A program made the translations under genes and the position numbers. The notes beneath the pieces were generated by a model. It saw only the letters and a list, made by a program, of their open reading frames with translations. It searched no databases and was not told where the DNA came from. Shown piece by piece: positions 35,373 to 46,919 of a DNA stretch of 54,407 bases. Position 1 is the stretch's first letter; every line of letters starts with the position of its first letter. The stretch is from Oligella ureolytica DSM 18253 (GTDB lineage Bacteria; Pseudomonadota; Gammaproteobacteria; Burkholderiales; Burkholderiaceae_B), in the NCBI RefSeq assembly GCF_000373745.1, contig NZ_KB892287.1, positions 136 through 54,542 of the forward strand. Reading direction: 5' to 3'.

Positions 35373-38300
35373 GTGCGTTTAACTCAAATTAAATTAGCCG
35401 GATTTAAATCGTTTGTCGATCCTACAACGATTCCAGTCTCTAGTCAGATGGTGGGCGTGGTAGGGCCTAATGGTTGCGGCAAATCAAATATCATTGATGC
35501 AGTACGTTGGGTGTTGGGTGAATCCAGAGCGTCGGAGCTGCGTGGCGAATCCATGCAGGATGTTATTTTCAATGGTTCTGATCAGCGTAAAGCGGCTGGG
35601 CGGGCTTCTGTCGAGTTGGTGTTTGATAACTCCGAAGGGCGTGCGGTTGGGCAGTGGAGTGCCTATGCGGAAATTTCTGTACGCCGCATTTTGACTCGTG
35701 ACGGTACGAGTAGTTATTTTATTAATAACCAGGCAGTGCGCCGACGCGATATCCATGATGTGTTTTTAGGGACCGGTTTAGGTTCCAAAGGCTACGCCAT
35801 TATCGGCCAAGGCATGATTAACCGTATGATCGAGGCTAAGCCTGAGGAGTTGCGTGTTTATTTAGAAGAGGCTGCCGGCGTTTCTCGCTACAAAGAACGT
35901 CGTCGAGAAACTGAAAATCGTCTTGCCGATACACGTGATAATCTGACGCGCGTTGAGGATATTTTAAGTGAGTTAGCTAATCAGCTGCGTCGTTTGGAGG
36001 CGCAGGCTCAAGTAGCGACAAAGTACAAGCAATTACAAGCCGAGGGCGAGCAAAAACAATTTGCTTTCTGGTATCTAAAAGAGCAAGCGGCGGTTAGTGA
36101 GCAGGCAGCAAAAAATGCTCAGCGAGAAACTGCGCAGCGTGAACTCGAAGAAAGTTTGGCTTCTTTTAGGCAAATAGAAAAGGAATTAGAGTATCGACGA
36201 CAAGCGCATTATCAAGCCGGTGATGCATTGCATAAGGCACAGACCGCGCTCTATGAGAGTAATGCGCAGGTGGCCAGTTTAGAAGCGGATATTCGTCATG
36301 CCGCTGACTCTCGTCAGCGCATACAGACTAATAAAAGTAGGTTGCAGACTCAAATAGAAGAGTGGCATACACAATTGATCCATTGCGCAGAGCAGTTGGC
36401 AGAAATTGACGGGCAGCTAGAAGAGGCGGCTGTTCGTTATGAAGAAAGCGAAGCACGTGTAGAGCAAATACAAATGCAGTTGCCGGATATTGAAGAGCAG
36501 GCTGCTCAGTTTGAACAGAAAAAAGAGCAGTTACGAGTTGAATTGTCGCGTCTTGAGCAAAAGCTGGCTTTAACTGAGCAACAAAAAACGGATACGGAGC
36601 GTCAGCGATCGCAATTATTTAGTCGTCGCGAGCGCTTATTGCAAGAGCAAGCTGCCATTAGTACACCGGAACAGGCAAAATTAGATAGTCTCCAAGCTGA
36701 ATGCTTACATTCAGAGCAGCAGCTTGAAGAAGCTCAGGCTCAGTTGATGGAGATAGAAGAGAGTCTGCCTATTTATGAGCAGGCAAGGCAGCAAGCGCGA
36801 CAAGCGTCACATCAAGCAGAGCAATTAGTGGGGCGTTTAGAAGCACGATTGGATGCATTAGAGGCGCTACAAGCGGATGTGATGCAAAATAGTGAGCTTG
36901 GGTCTTGGCTTCATAAGCATGAGCTTGCGGCAGGTACGTATCTCTGGCAGAAACTGCATATTGAGACGGGTTGGGATGTCGCGTTGGAGTCTGTCTTGCG
37001 AGAGCGTTTAAGCGCGTTGGAAATAGCTTCCTTGGATGATTTGCTTGCCTTTGTGGCCGATACGCCGCCGGCCCGCTTGGCATTCTATCAAACACCCGGT
37101 GCTCTGCAAGCGCCGACGCAGTCGCAGAGCAATAACTTAACGCCTTTATTAAATTTAGTGCGTTGTTCAGATCCGGATTTGAAGGGCTTGTTAGCGGTTT
37201 GGTTAGCGAATATCTATGTTGCTGAAGACCTCGACGAAGCCATGGCCAAACGAGCGCAGTTACCCGAAGGTGCTCAATTTGTCGTCAAGCAAGGGCATTT
37301 ACTGGATGTTTTTGGGCTGTATTTTTATGCTACGGATAGCGAACAGGCCGGTATGTTGGCACGCCAACAGGAAATTGAAAATTTACAACGTGAGATAAGA
37401 GCTGAGCGTTTAATTAGCGAGCAGCAAAACGCCTCATTGCAACAAGCTGAACTGCAATACCGGCAGAGTAGTGAGGCCATTGTGCCGGCTCGCCAGCGAG
37501 TGTCAGAAGTCACTCGTTTCTTGCATAATAATCAATTAGCCTATAGTCAGCTGAAGCAACAGATTGAGCAGGCTGATCATCTTCAGCAGCGTCTAAAAGC
37601 AGAGCTGGAAGAACTGACATTACAAAATGAGGAGCTTGCTGCGCGCATTGAGGAGTTTGAAATTGAGCTGGAGTCAAACCAAGAACTCTTAGAGCAGCAG
37701 CGTGAGGTTTATGCGGATTTAACCGTACAGCTGGAAAAAGCAAATGCCGATATGCGTGACATTCGTCTGCGAGCGCAGGAGGTTGAACGAGAAAGTCGTG
37801 AGGTTGAGTATGAGCAGCGCAGTCTCAAAGCGCGTGCTGAAGAGCTAAAACGCAATCAACGTTTGTCTCAACAACAGCGTGAGCAGGCGCAAACTGAGTT
37901 GGAGAATCTTGAAGGTGAGTTATTTGGCATTGACGAGCAAAGCACTCAGGTCGCCCTACAAGCATTACTTGAAGAGCGCAAGGAAAAAGAGGAAGCGTTG
38001 GCGGTTAAGCGTATTGAACTTGAAGGGATTGAACAGCGTTTGCGTGAGCAAGATGAGCAGCGGCTGCAGCTTGAAATGTCTATCGAACCACGCCGTCAAG
38101 CCATTACACAGCTGCAGCTTGATGAACAGGCTGCGCGTTTACTTGCTGAGCAATTCTCTGAGCAATTAAATGCTCAAGCAGTGGAACGAGAAGACATTGC
38201 CAACTTCTTGCGTGATAATCAGGAAGTTTCTAAACTGACAGAAGGGCAGGCTCAAGCCGACTGGTTGCAGACGGAAGTGCAACGCATTACACGAGCGATT

Positions 38301-38924
38301 GAACGTCTAGGTTCAGTGAATTTAGCTGCGTTGGAAGAACTAGAGGATGCCCAACAGCGCAAAGCATTCCTGGATGCTCAGCAAGCGGATCTGCAAGAGG
38401 CTATGGATACCTTAGAAGAGGCTATTCGCAATATTGATCGTGAGACGCGTCAGCTTTTACAAGAAACATTTGCTTTGGTTAATGGGCATTTTGGTGAGTT
38501 GTTTCCGCGTTTGTTTGGGGGTGGGCAAGCTAAATTAGTGATGACGGGGGAAGAGATTTTGGATGCCGGTGTGCAGGTGATGGCACAACCGCCCGGTAAG
38601 CGCAATAGTACCATTCACCTCTTGTCCGGCGGAGAAAAGGCATTAACCGCCACCGCCTTGGTATTTGCTTTGTTTAAATTAAATCCTGCGCCGTTTTGCC
38701 TATTAGATGAGGTGGATGCGCCATTAGATGATGCAAATACGGAGCGTTATGCTAATCTAGTTAATTCCATGAGTGATCAGACCCAGTTCTTATTTATTTC
38801 TCATAATAAGATTGCTATGCAGATGGCTAAGCAGCTAATCGGAGTAACAATGCAGGAGCAAGGGGTTTCTCGGATCGTGGCGGTTAATATTGAAGCAGCA
38901 GTACAAATGCTGGAAGCGAATTAG
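35373..38924 (+). CDS. smc: Chromosome segregation protein SMC
   Basis: SMC forms the condensin-like ring that compacts and aligns the chromosome. The 1183 residues start at a GTG. The N-terminal ATPase half has Walker A in VGPNGCGKSNIIDAVRWVLG. Two long Glu, Gln and Arg-rich coiled coils flank a hinge at about residues 495-640. The C-terminal half has the signature LLSGGEKALTATALVFALF and Walker B in FCLLDEVDAPLDDAN. The zipA-like gene and ligA follow on the same strand, an order usual for betaproteobacteria. Confidence 0.97.
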   Translation: MRLTQIKLAGFKSFVDPTTIPVSSQMVGVVGPNGCGKSNIIDAVRWVLGESRASELRGESMQDVIFNGSDQRKAAGRASVELVFDNSEGRAVGQWSAYAEISVRRILTRDGTSSYFINNQAVRRRDIHDVFLGTGLGSKGYAIIGQGMINRMIEAKPEELRVYLEEAAGVSRYKERRRETENRLADTRDNLTRVEDILSELANQLRRLEAQAQVATKYKQLQAEGEQKQFAFWYLKEQAAVSEQAAKNAQRETAQRELEESLASFRQIEKELEYRRQAHYQAGDALHKAQTALYESNAQVASLEADIRHAADSRQRIQTNKSRLQTQIEEWHTQLIHCAEQLAEIDGQLEEAAVRYEESEARVEQIQMQLPDIEEQAAQFEQKKEQLRVELSRLEQKLALTEQQKTDTERQRSQLFSRRERLLQEQAAISTPEQAKLDSLQAECLHSEQQLEEAQAQLMEIEESLPIYEQARQQARQASHQAEQLVGRLEARLDALEALQADVMQNSELGSWLHKHELAAGTYLWQKLHIETGWDVALESVLRERLSALEIASLDDLLAFVADTPPARLAFYQTPGALQAPTQSQSNNLTPLLNLVRCSDPDLKGLLAVWLANIYVAEDLDEAMAKRAQLPEGAQFVVKQGHLLDVFGLYFYATDSEQAGMLARQQEIENLQREIRAERLISEQQNASLQQAELQYRQSSEAIVPARQRVSEVTRFLHNNQLAYSQLKQQIEQADHLQQRLKAELEELTLQNEELAARIEEFEIELESNQELLEQQREVYADLTVQLEKANADMRDIRLRAQEVERESREVEYEQRSLKARAEELKRNQRLSQQQREQAQTELENLEGELFGIDEQSTQVALQALLEERKEKEEALAVKRIELEGIEQRLREQDEQRLQLEMSIEPRRQAITQLQLDEQAARLLAEQFSEQLNAQAVEREDIANFLRDNQEVSKLTEGQAQADWLQTEVQRITRAIERLGSVNLAALEELEDAQQRKAFLDAQQADLQEAMDTLEEAIRNIDRETRQLLQETFALVNGHFGELFPRLFGGGQAKLVMTGEEILDAGVQVMAQPPGKRNSTIHLLSGGEKALTATALVFALFKLNPAPFCLLDEVDAPLDDANTERYANLVNSMSDQTQFLFISHNKIAMQMAKQLIGVTMQEQGVSRIVAVNIEAAVQMLEAN

Positions 38925-39045
38925 TGAGCCTATTCATCGTTTGAAGCAATAGCTTACACATACATAGTCAAAAATAAGGCAGAATATAGCATGGTATTTT
39001 TTCTTACTCACGCGCGAATAACGATAGGAATTTTAGGGTTGACGC

Positions 39046-40254
39046 ATGAATAATTTGCAAATTACGCTGATTGTCATTGGCTTGGTCTTTATTGGCTTGG
39101 TCTTGCTATACAACTGGTGGCAGGACCAACAAGCACAAAAGCGCTTGAATCGCCATTTTAACCAAAGTGATTCAGACCCTTTGTTGGATGGTCAGGCGGG
39201 TAATCAAAACCGTACAGCACCGTTGCAATCAACCCCTCGCGTTATTTCTAATCATCCCGATGGACCGAGTTTAGGGCAGGTCGATGAGCCGCAGGATGAT
39301 GAGCCTAAGATGTCGTTTGGACCTGCTTATGATGACTCGGATGACTCACATGACGAGACTTCCGTTGCCGTCGCGCCAACGACGCAACCCTTGGCGCCCG
39401 AAGCAAAAGCTTCTCAAGTTGAACGACCTCAGCGTGTCACCGCGACTGATGAGTTGGGCCCAGATCCGATGACTGAGGCAGTCGTTGATTTGCGATTCGA
39501 GCAAGCGGTGAGTGGTCGTGCCATCATAGAGCAAGTGATGCGTTTTCCGGCAGCCGATGATAAGCCGATTCGCTACTTTGCCGAAACTGAAGACGGCGCC
39601 TATCATGCAGTGATTCGCCCCGATGTGATGTATGTCGCTTTGCAGATGGCCGTGCTGATGTCTAACCGTTTGGGTCCGTTGCAGGACGTGCATTGGTCTG
39701 CCGCTATGATGATTGCAGATGAAATGGCCCAGCAATTTGATGCAGATGTCGAGGCACCTTCATTTAAGGACATCGAGAACCGCGCATTGGATCTTGATGA
39801 TCTATGTGCTTCTTTAGATGCTCAAGTCGGTTTGACGTTATTACTCGAGGGACCACAGCCCATCAGATCGGTCGCTGAGATTGCCCGTAAGCGCGGTTTT
39901 GTTGAGTATAGACAGACCTTGGCTTGGCTGAATAACCAGGGCGTTGCATGCTTTTATATGCTCTTTGACGGTCTTGCTTTAAATCAAGTTGAATCAGCCA
40001 GTGTTGAGCGTGTTGAGCTTTTATTAGATGTGCCTAATAGCCCGGTTGATGAGCATGCCTTTGGTAAGATGGTCGGCGCAGCACGAGATTTAGCAGCGTT
40101 ACTACGTGCAAGCATTGTTGATGACCACAATCAACCGCTTGAGCATGATGACTTGGTAGTTTCCGTCGATGCACAGATTTATGAGATTTATCAGCGACTT
40201 GAGGAGTCCGGCTTAAGTGCAAGTTCTGAGCGCGCGCGCCGTGTTTTTTCTTAA
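39046..40254 (+). CDS. zipA: ZipA-like cell division protein
   Basis: This is an inner-membrane protein of 402 residues expected to tether FtsZ. The N-terminal anchor is one hydrophobic helix (LQITLIVIGLVFIGLVLLYN, about 4-23). A Gln, Asp, Ser and Pro-rich linker of about 110 residues follows. The C-terminal part (about 240-385) resembles the ZipA FtsZ-binding fold, with FVEYRQTLAWLNNQGVACFY and KMVGAARDLAALL. Position between smc and ligA supports the call. The linker is variable, as expected. Confidence 0.8.
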   Translation: MNNLQITLIVIGLVFIGLVLLYNWWQDQQAQKRLNRHFNQSDSDPLLDGQAGNQNRTAPLQSTPRVISNHPDGPSLGQVDEPQDDEPKMSFGPAYDDSDDSHDETSVAVAPTTQPLAPEAKASQVERPQRVTATDELGPDPMTEAVVDLRFEQAVSGRAIIEQVMRFPAADDKPIRYFAETEDGAYHAVIRPDVMYVALQMAVLMSNRLGPLQDVHWSAAMMIADEMAQQFDADVEAPSFKDIENRALDLDDLCASLDAQVGLTLLLEGPQPIRSVAEIARKRGFVEYRQTLAWLNNQGVACFYMLFDGLALNQVESASVERVELLLDVPNSPVDEHAFGKMVGAARDLAALLRASIVDDHNQPLEHDDLVVSVDAQIYEIYQRLEESGLSASSERARRVFS

Positions 40255-40309
40255 GCGCTTGAGTGTGTTTTTGTATTCAGCCGCGGTTATTTGACTGCGG
40301 CTTTTTTGA

Positions 40310-42400
<2,091 letters not shown>

Positions 42401-42446
42401 CAATCTCTTCTTTACTTTTGCTTAAAGTGAGTAATGACTCCTTTAT

Positions 42447-42493
42447 AGCAAACATGCCTCCATCTTAAAAGATTGGAGGCATGTTTGCTTTTA
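42447..42493. terminator. Bidirectional terminator between ligA and the parvulin gene
   Basis: AGCAAACATGCCTCCA (42447-42462) pairs perfectly with the 16 bases ending at 42489, with T-rich sequence outside. It separates two convergent genes. Confidence 0.85.
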
Positions 42494-42521
42494 CTTTGCT
42501 AAATTGGCTAAAAGAAAGGCA

Positions 42522-43343
42522 TTACTTGGCTTTTTCTTCTGCTTTTTCAGCTTTTTTATCTTCTTCTGATTCAACTACCGTAGCGGCTTCACGTAAACTT
42601 TCAACGTAGGCTTGAAGTTTTTCTTGTTGAACCATTTGCTTTAAGCCGGGAGAGGCTTCTTCTTTGCTGGGTGCTTCAACAGCGCGTTCGTCAAGTACTT
42701 CGATGATATGCCAGCCGAATTGGCTCTGTACTGGTTCTGCTACGATCTCTTTCACCTTGGCGTTGCGTACGGCTTCGGCAAACTCAGGAACAAAGTTGTC
42801 AGCCTCTGCCCAGCCCAGATTTCCACCTTGTTTGCCTGAGCCAGCGTCGACAGAGTTTTCTTTGGCAGCAGCTTCAAAATCAATTTTTTTATCTTTGATT
42901 TGCTTAAGAAGGTCTTGTGCTTTTTTTTCATCGGCCACTAAGATATGACGGATGTTGTATTCTTTCGCTTCTTTAGCATCGGCAACAAGCTCTTCATAGG
43001 CCTTATCAATATCAGCGTCAGAAGGTGTGTTGTCCTCCATCCATTTAGCAATGAGGGTGTTAATTAAAATCTCTTTGCGAGAGTTTTCGATTAACATGCG
43101 TGTGTCAGGATCCTCGTCTAAACCTTGCTTAACAGCTTCTTGGGATAAAACCTCACCGGTAATCAATTGGTCTAAAATTAATTTGCGATTTTCAGGGGTA
43201 TCCTCCATGCCGCGTGATGCCATGGCGCGTACCATGGTGTCAATTTCTGCTTGAGGAATAGGCTGGCCATTCACTGTAGCAGCGTTTTGAGCGTATACAG
43301 GGAAGGTTAATGCGACAGCTGCCGCTAAAATTAAGCGTTTCAT
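42522..43343 (-). CDS. Periplasmic parvulin peptidyl-prolyl isomerase
   Basis: This is an exported folding helper of 273 residues, comparable to the Par27 protein of Bordetella. The start at 43343 (MKRLILAAAVALTFPVYAQ) gives a signal peptide directly, with AGGA 7 bases upstream; the longer frame to 43370 does not. A helical SurA-N-like part is followed by the parvulin domain (EYNIRHILVADEKKAQDLL, then GGNLGWAEADNFVPEF and VQSQFGWHIIEVLD). The C-terminus is a charged Lys/Glu tail (about 255-273). bolA and yciB are upstream on the same strand. Confidence 0.92.
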   Translation of the reverse strand: MKRLILAAAVALTFPVYAQNAATVNGQPIPQAEIDTMVRAMASRGMEDTPENRKLILDQLITGEVLSQEAVKQGLDEDPDTRMLIENSRKEILINTLIAKWMEDNTPSDADIDKAYEELVADAKEAKEYNIRHILVADEKKAQDLLKQIKDKKIDFEAAAKENSVDAGSGKQGGNLGWAEADNFVPEFAEAVRNAKVKEIVAEPVQSQFGWHIIEVLDERAVEAPSKEEASPGLKQMVQQEKLQAYVESLREAATVVESEEDKKAEKAEEKAK

Positions 43344-43386
43344 AGATATCCTATCGATTGTTGTTGTCAAATTTATAAGTTAAAGC

Positions 43387-43677
43387 TTATTCGTCAGAGC
43401 TTGAAAGATTCAGGGCTAGTGCATGAATCGGGAAAGGCATCAAGTCCTCAAGGAGCTCATAAACCATTCGCTGACGCTGCACGCGCGAGACGCCGTCGAA
43501 CTTCGCTGAACGCATCGTCACGGTGAAGTGGTTAGCGCCATCACGATTGCCTGCGTGCTGTGCATGCAAATGTGAGTCATTGAGCACTTCCAGCTCAATC
43601 GGCTCTAATACAGCCAAACGCTGACGAATCACATCGACTCGCTCTTCAGGTTTAGGTGTATTTTCAAGATCACTCAT
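43387..43677 (-). CDS. bolA: BolA family transcriptional regulator or Fe-S partner
   Basis: The product has 96 residues with the BolA fold: VIRQRLAVLEPIELEVLNDS, then HLHAQHAGNRDGANHFTVTM and RVQRQRMVYELLEDLM. The start at 43677 (MSDLEN) has GGAG 8 bases upstream, and it removes four residues of the longest frame. BolA proteins help deliver iron-sulfur clusters with monothiol glutaredoxins. It lies between yciB and the parvulin gene on one strand. Confidence 0.92.
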   Translation of the reverse strand: MSDLENTPKPEERVDVIRQRLAVLEPIELEVLNDSHLHAQHAGNRDGANHFTVTMRSAKFDGVSRVQRQRMVYELLEDLMPFPIHALALNLSSSDE

Positions 43678-43749
43678 ATATATCTCCATAAGTTCTAATG
43701 TTGATGGACAGTCATTTAAATAAAAAGTTCACTTTTGAATAAATAACTT

Positions 43750-44301
43750 TTATGCCTGACTGTCATCGTCTTGCAGGTACTTAGCAAGCATCAATGATTG
43801 TCCAATAACAAAGACGATTAATAGGACAGTTAAACCAAATACTTTAAAAGTAGCCCATTGGTCGGTTGTAAAGTAGCCGGAAAATGCGACAAAAAGATTA
43901 AGTATACCCATAAAGACAAAAAAAGCAGACCAGCTGTAGGCCAGTTTTGTCCATACCGCTTCGGGGAGGGTAATTTGGGTGCCCATCAGGCGCTTGATGA
44001 CGTTGTTTTTGAAGAGCAATAAGGCACCTGAAATAACGATCCCAAAAGCCCAATACAGGATGGTCGGTTTCCACTTGATAAAGCTTTCATCTTGTAGGTA
44101 AATGGTGAGACCGCCAAAAAGAACAATCACTATCAAATTGAGCCAATGACTGCTTTCGATTTTTTTTTGTCTAACTTTTAACCAAAGGATTTGTATCACT
44201 GTAGCGGCAATCGCAACTTTGGTGGCTAAATAAATATCCCCCATTTTGAGGGCGATAAAAAATAGGATTAAAGGGAGAAAATCGAAAATAATTTTGTTCA
44301 T
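43750..44301 (-). CDS. yciB: Inner membrane-spanning protein YciB
   Basis: A 183-residue inner membrane protein with five to six hydrophobic segments. The family landmarks are FDFLPLILFFIALKMGDIYL, KPTILYWAFGIVISGALL, then KLAYSWSAFFVFMGILNLFV and TTDQWATFKVFG. Also called IspZ or intracellular septation protein A, it affects envelope integrity and septation. It is the first gene of the yciB-bolA-parvulin set. Confidence 0.95.
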   Translation of the reverse strand: MNKIIFDFLPLILFFIALKMGDIYLATKVAIAATVIQILWLKVRQKKIESSHWLNLIVIVLFGGLTIYLQDESFIKWKPTILYWAFGIVISGALLLFKNNVIKRLMGTQITLPEAVWTKLAYSWSAFFVFMGILNLFVAFSGYFTTDQWATFKVFGLTVLLIVFVIGQSLMLAKYLQDDDSQA

Positions 44302-44530
44302 AAAAGGTTCTTGTAAGGATTGAAACGCCAGACTCCTAGTTTATCAGACTGAGGTCGCGCTTTTTCTGCACTTAACTACTTTTAGCTGCGAATTCATTGC
44401 CTGTTGATGGAGTTACTATCTTAGGTTGGTTTTTCTTTATGGACTAATACCATATCTTTTAATAAGTTACAAAATCTTTCTGGTAAAATTAATCCTTTAT
44501 TCACAAAAATAACGATTAGATGGAGTACAA

Positions 44531-45706
44531 ATGAAATCTCTAAAACTCACTAAACTAAGCGTACTGGTATCCTCCTTATTGGCAGCGGGTTCGATCATGG
44601 CTCAAACTCAAACGGTCAATGTTGGTGTATCAGTATCTGCTACAGGCCCTGCGGCCTCGCTTGGTATTCACGAGCGTAATACGGTCGATATCGTTCCCAC
44701 CAAAGTCGGTGATGTAGAGATTAAGTATTTTGTCTTAGATGATGCCACCGATACAGCACAAGCCGTTCGCAATATGCGTAAGCTCATCAGTGAGCAGCGT
44801 ATTGACGTCATGGTAGGCAGTACCGTTACGCCGGGTTCCTTGGGTTTGGTCGACGTCGGTGCAGAGATGAAGGTGCCGGTGATTAGCTTGGCCGGCAATG
44901 CCGTCGTGGTTGAGCCTCAAGAAGGGGCCAAGGTTTGGGCATTTAAGACGCCACAAAATGATGCTTTAATGGCGACTGCGATTCGACACAACATGGAAAA
45001 GCAGGGTATTAAAAAGGTCGGTTATATCGGTTTTGCCGATGCCTATGGGACCAGCTGGCTGTCAGAGTTGGAAAAAGCACTTGAAGGCTCAGGTATCGAG
45101 GTTGTTGCACGCGAGAGTTTTGCACGCAGTGACACCAGTGTGACTGGTCAGGTGATGAAATTAATTGCTGCTCGTCCGGATGCGATTGTCATTGGTACTG
45201 CCGGTACACCGGGTGCTTTACCACAAACAGAGTTGATTCAGCGTGGCTTTAAGGGCGTGACCTATCATACACATGGCTCTGCAAACAATGATTTTTTACG
45301 TGTTTGCGGTCGTGCATGTGAGGGGGTGATTCTTCCGGTCGGTCCGGTTGTTGTGGCCGATCAACTCGATCATTCTCACCCGTCAAAAGTTGGTGCACTT
45401 GAGTACATCAAGCTTTATGATGATAAGTTTGGTGAGGGTACTTTCAACAGTTTTGGTGCTCATATGTGGGATGCCTCGGTGTTAATCAATGCAGCAATTC
45501 CTGCCGCTATTGAGAGTGGTGAGCAGCCGGGTACCGAGGGCTTCCGCGTAGCGATGCGTGATTCTCTGGAAAATCTTCAAGAGGTTCTGGGTGTGCACGG
45601 CGTCTTTAATACGAGCAAGGAAAATCATAATGGTATGGATGAGCGTGCTCGCGTCGTTATCAAAATTGAAAACGGTAAGTGGGTCTACGATCCGGAACTC
45701 GAGTGA
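44531..45706 (+). CDS. Branched-chain amino acid-type ABC transporter substrate-binding protein
   Basis: A periplasmic protein of 391 residues with a signal peptide ending near AAGSIMAQ. The mature part is a LivK-like (Peripla_BP_6) type I binding fold: VNVGVSVSATGPAASLGIHE, then MVGSTVTPGSLGLVDVGAEM and VGYIGFADAYGTSWLSELE. The paired cysteines at about residues 259 and 263 (RVCGRACEG) may form a disulfide. The substrate cannot be told; members bind amino acids, amides or aromatic acids. A terminator separates it from livH. Confidence 0.9.
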   Translation: MKSLKLTKLSVLVSSLLAAGSIMAQTQTVNVGVSVSATGPAASLGIHERNTVDIVPTKVGDVEIKYFVLDDATDTAQAVRNMRKLISEQRIDVMVGSTVTPGSLGLVDVGAEMKVPVISLAGNAVVVEPQEGAKVWAFKTPQNDALMATAIRHNMEKQGIKKVGYIGFADAYGTSWLSELEKALEGSGIEVVARESFARSDTSVTGQVMKLIAARPDAIVIGTAGTPGALPQTELIQRGFKGVTYHTHGSANNDFLRVCGRACEGVILPVGPVVVADQLDHSHPSKVGALEYIKLYDDKFGEGTFNSFGAHMWDASVLINAAIPAAIESGEQPGTEGFRVAMRDSLENLQEVLGVHGVFNTSKENHNGMDERARVVIKIENGKWVYDPELE

Positions 45707-45726
45707 TGTGAGTCGTGATTAAAAGA

Positions 45727-45756
45727 CGCCAGGTTTTTTAAACTTGGCGCTTTTTT
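45727..45756 (+). terminator. Terminator after the substrate-binding protein gene
   Basis: CGCCAGGTTT (45728-45737) pairs imperfectly with AAACTTGGCG (45740-45749), followed by a run of six T residues. The binding protein can thus be made in excess over the membrane parts downstream. Confidence 0.78.
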
Positions 45757-45871
45757 AATCGTGTTATCTTTATTTTTCAGTTAGTGCGACTTTGTTACTC
45801 ATTTATTTCTAAAAAAACTTAGTCGTTGTTTGTAGCTTTTTAAGCGATATCTTTTTAACAAGTGCAATAGT

Positions 45872-46918
45872 ATGAATTGGGAAATTGCCAAAATCCTCAC
45901 ACAGGATGGTTTGGTCACAGGGGTCATTTATGCCCTGATGGCAGTAGCATTAGTGCTCGTATTTGCAGTTACACGGATCACCCTGATTGCTCAGGGTGAA
46001 TTCGTTTCTTTTGGCGCGTTGACATTTGCCATTATGGCCAATGGCCAAGTCCCTGCTACGATTTGGCTTCTGCCTGTTTTTGGAGGCATTATCTTACTGC
46101 TGGATCTTTATCAGTGCTTGATTCGAAAGAGCAATGGTTATCGGCGGATTGTTAAAAGTTTTATTTTAAATCTCATTTTGCCGTTACTTCTGGCGTTTAT
46201 CGTGCCACCTATTTTGGCCACAAATCCATCGATTTGGGTTAAGGCTTTATTAACCATGTTGCTAATTGTGCCCATCGGTCCAATGGTGTATCGTCTAGTG
46301 TTTTTACCCGTCGCCGAGGCACCTGGTTTATTGCTGTTAATTATTTCTATCGCGCTGCATTTTGCGTTTGTCGGTCTCGGTCTGGTGTTTTTCGGTGCCG
46401 AAGGCTGGCGTGTATCAGAGCCTTTCTTTGACGGAACGGCCGAATTCTTCGGTTTGATGTGGTCTTATCAAAGTCTCTTTGTGATTGCCATGACGATTTT
46501 TATTATCGTCGGTCTATATTTCTTTTTTGAAAAAACAATTTATGGCAAGGCATTACGTGCCACGGCTATTAATAGAAAAGGGGCCCGTTTGATGGGTATC
46601 AGTACCAGTTTAGCGGGGTATATTTCTTTCTGGATTACTTCCTTTATCGGTGTGGTGTCAGGAATTTTGCTGGTGTCGTTTATTACTATTACCTACGAAA
46701 CCGGATTTATGATTGGTCTTAAAGGCTTTGTTGGTGCCATTATCGGTGGTTTAGTCAGTTATCCAGTCGCTGCCATTGCCGCCGTGTTAGTTGGTGTCAT
46801 CGAGGCATTCAGTACGTTTTGGGCGAGTGACTACAAAGAAGTGATTGTCTTTTCTCTCGTGGTGCCGGTGCTATTGATTCGCTCTTTAACTAGTAAAACG
46901 CATGGTGAGGAGGACTAA
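45872..46918 (+). CDS. livH: Branched-chain amino acid ABC transporter permease LivH
   Basis: A 348-residue inner-membrane permease with about nine hydrophobic segments. It starts NWEIAKILTQDGLVTGVIYA with MAVALVLVFAVTRI, and the LivH-type loop ATAINRKGARLMGIST and IGLKGFVGAIIGGLVSYPVA are present. The middle part around residues 75-120 is longer than in typical LivH. It overlaps the frame of the next gene, and the true start of that gene lies 1 base after this stop. Confidence 0.92.
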   Translation: MNWEIAKILTQDGLVTGVIYALMAVALVLVFAVTRITLIAQGEFVSFGALTFAIMANGQVPATIWLLPVFGGIILLLDLYQCLIRKSNGYRRIVKSFILNLILPLLLAFIVPPILATNPSIWVKALLTMLLIVPIGPMVYRLVFLPVAEAPGLLLLIISIALHFAFVGLGLVFFGAEGWRVSEPFFDGTAEFFGLMWSYQSLFVIAMTIFIIVGLYFFFEKTIYGKALRATAINRKGARLMGISTSLAGYISFWITSFIGVVSGILLVSFITITYETGFMIGLKGFVGAIIGGLVSYPVAAIAAVLVGVIEAFSTFWASDYKEVIVFSLVVPVLLIRSLTSKTHGEED

Positions 46919-46919
46919 G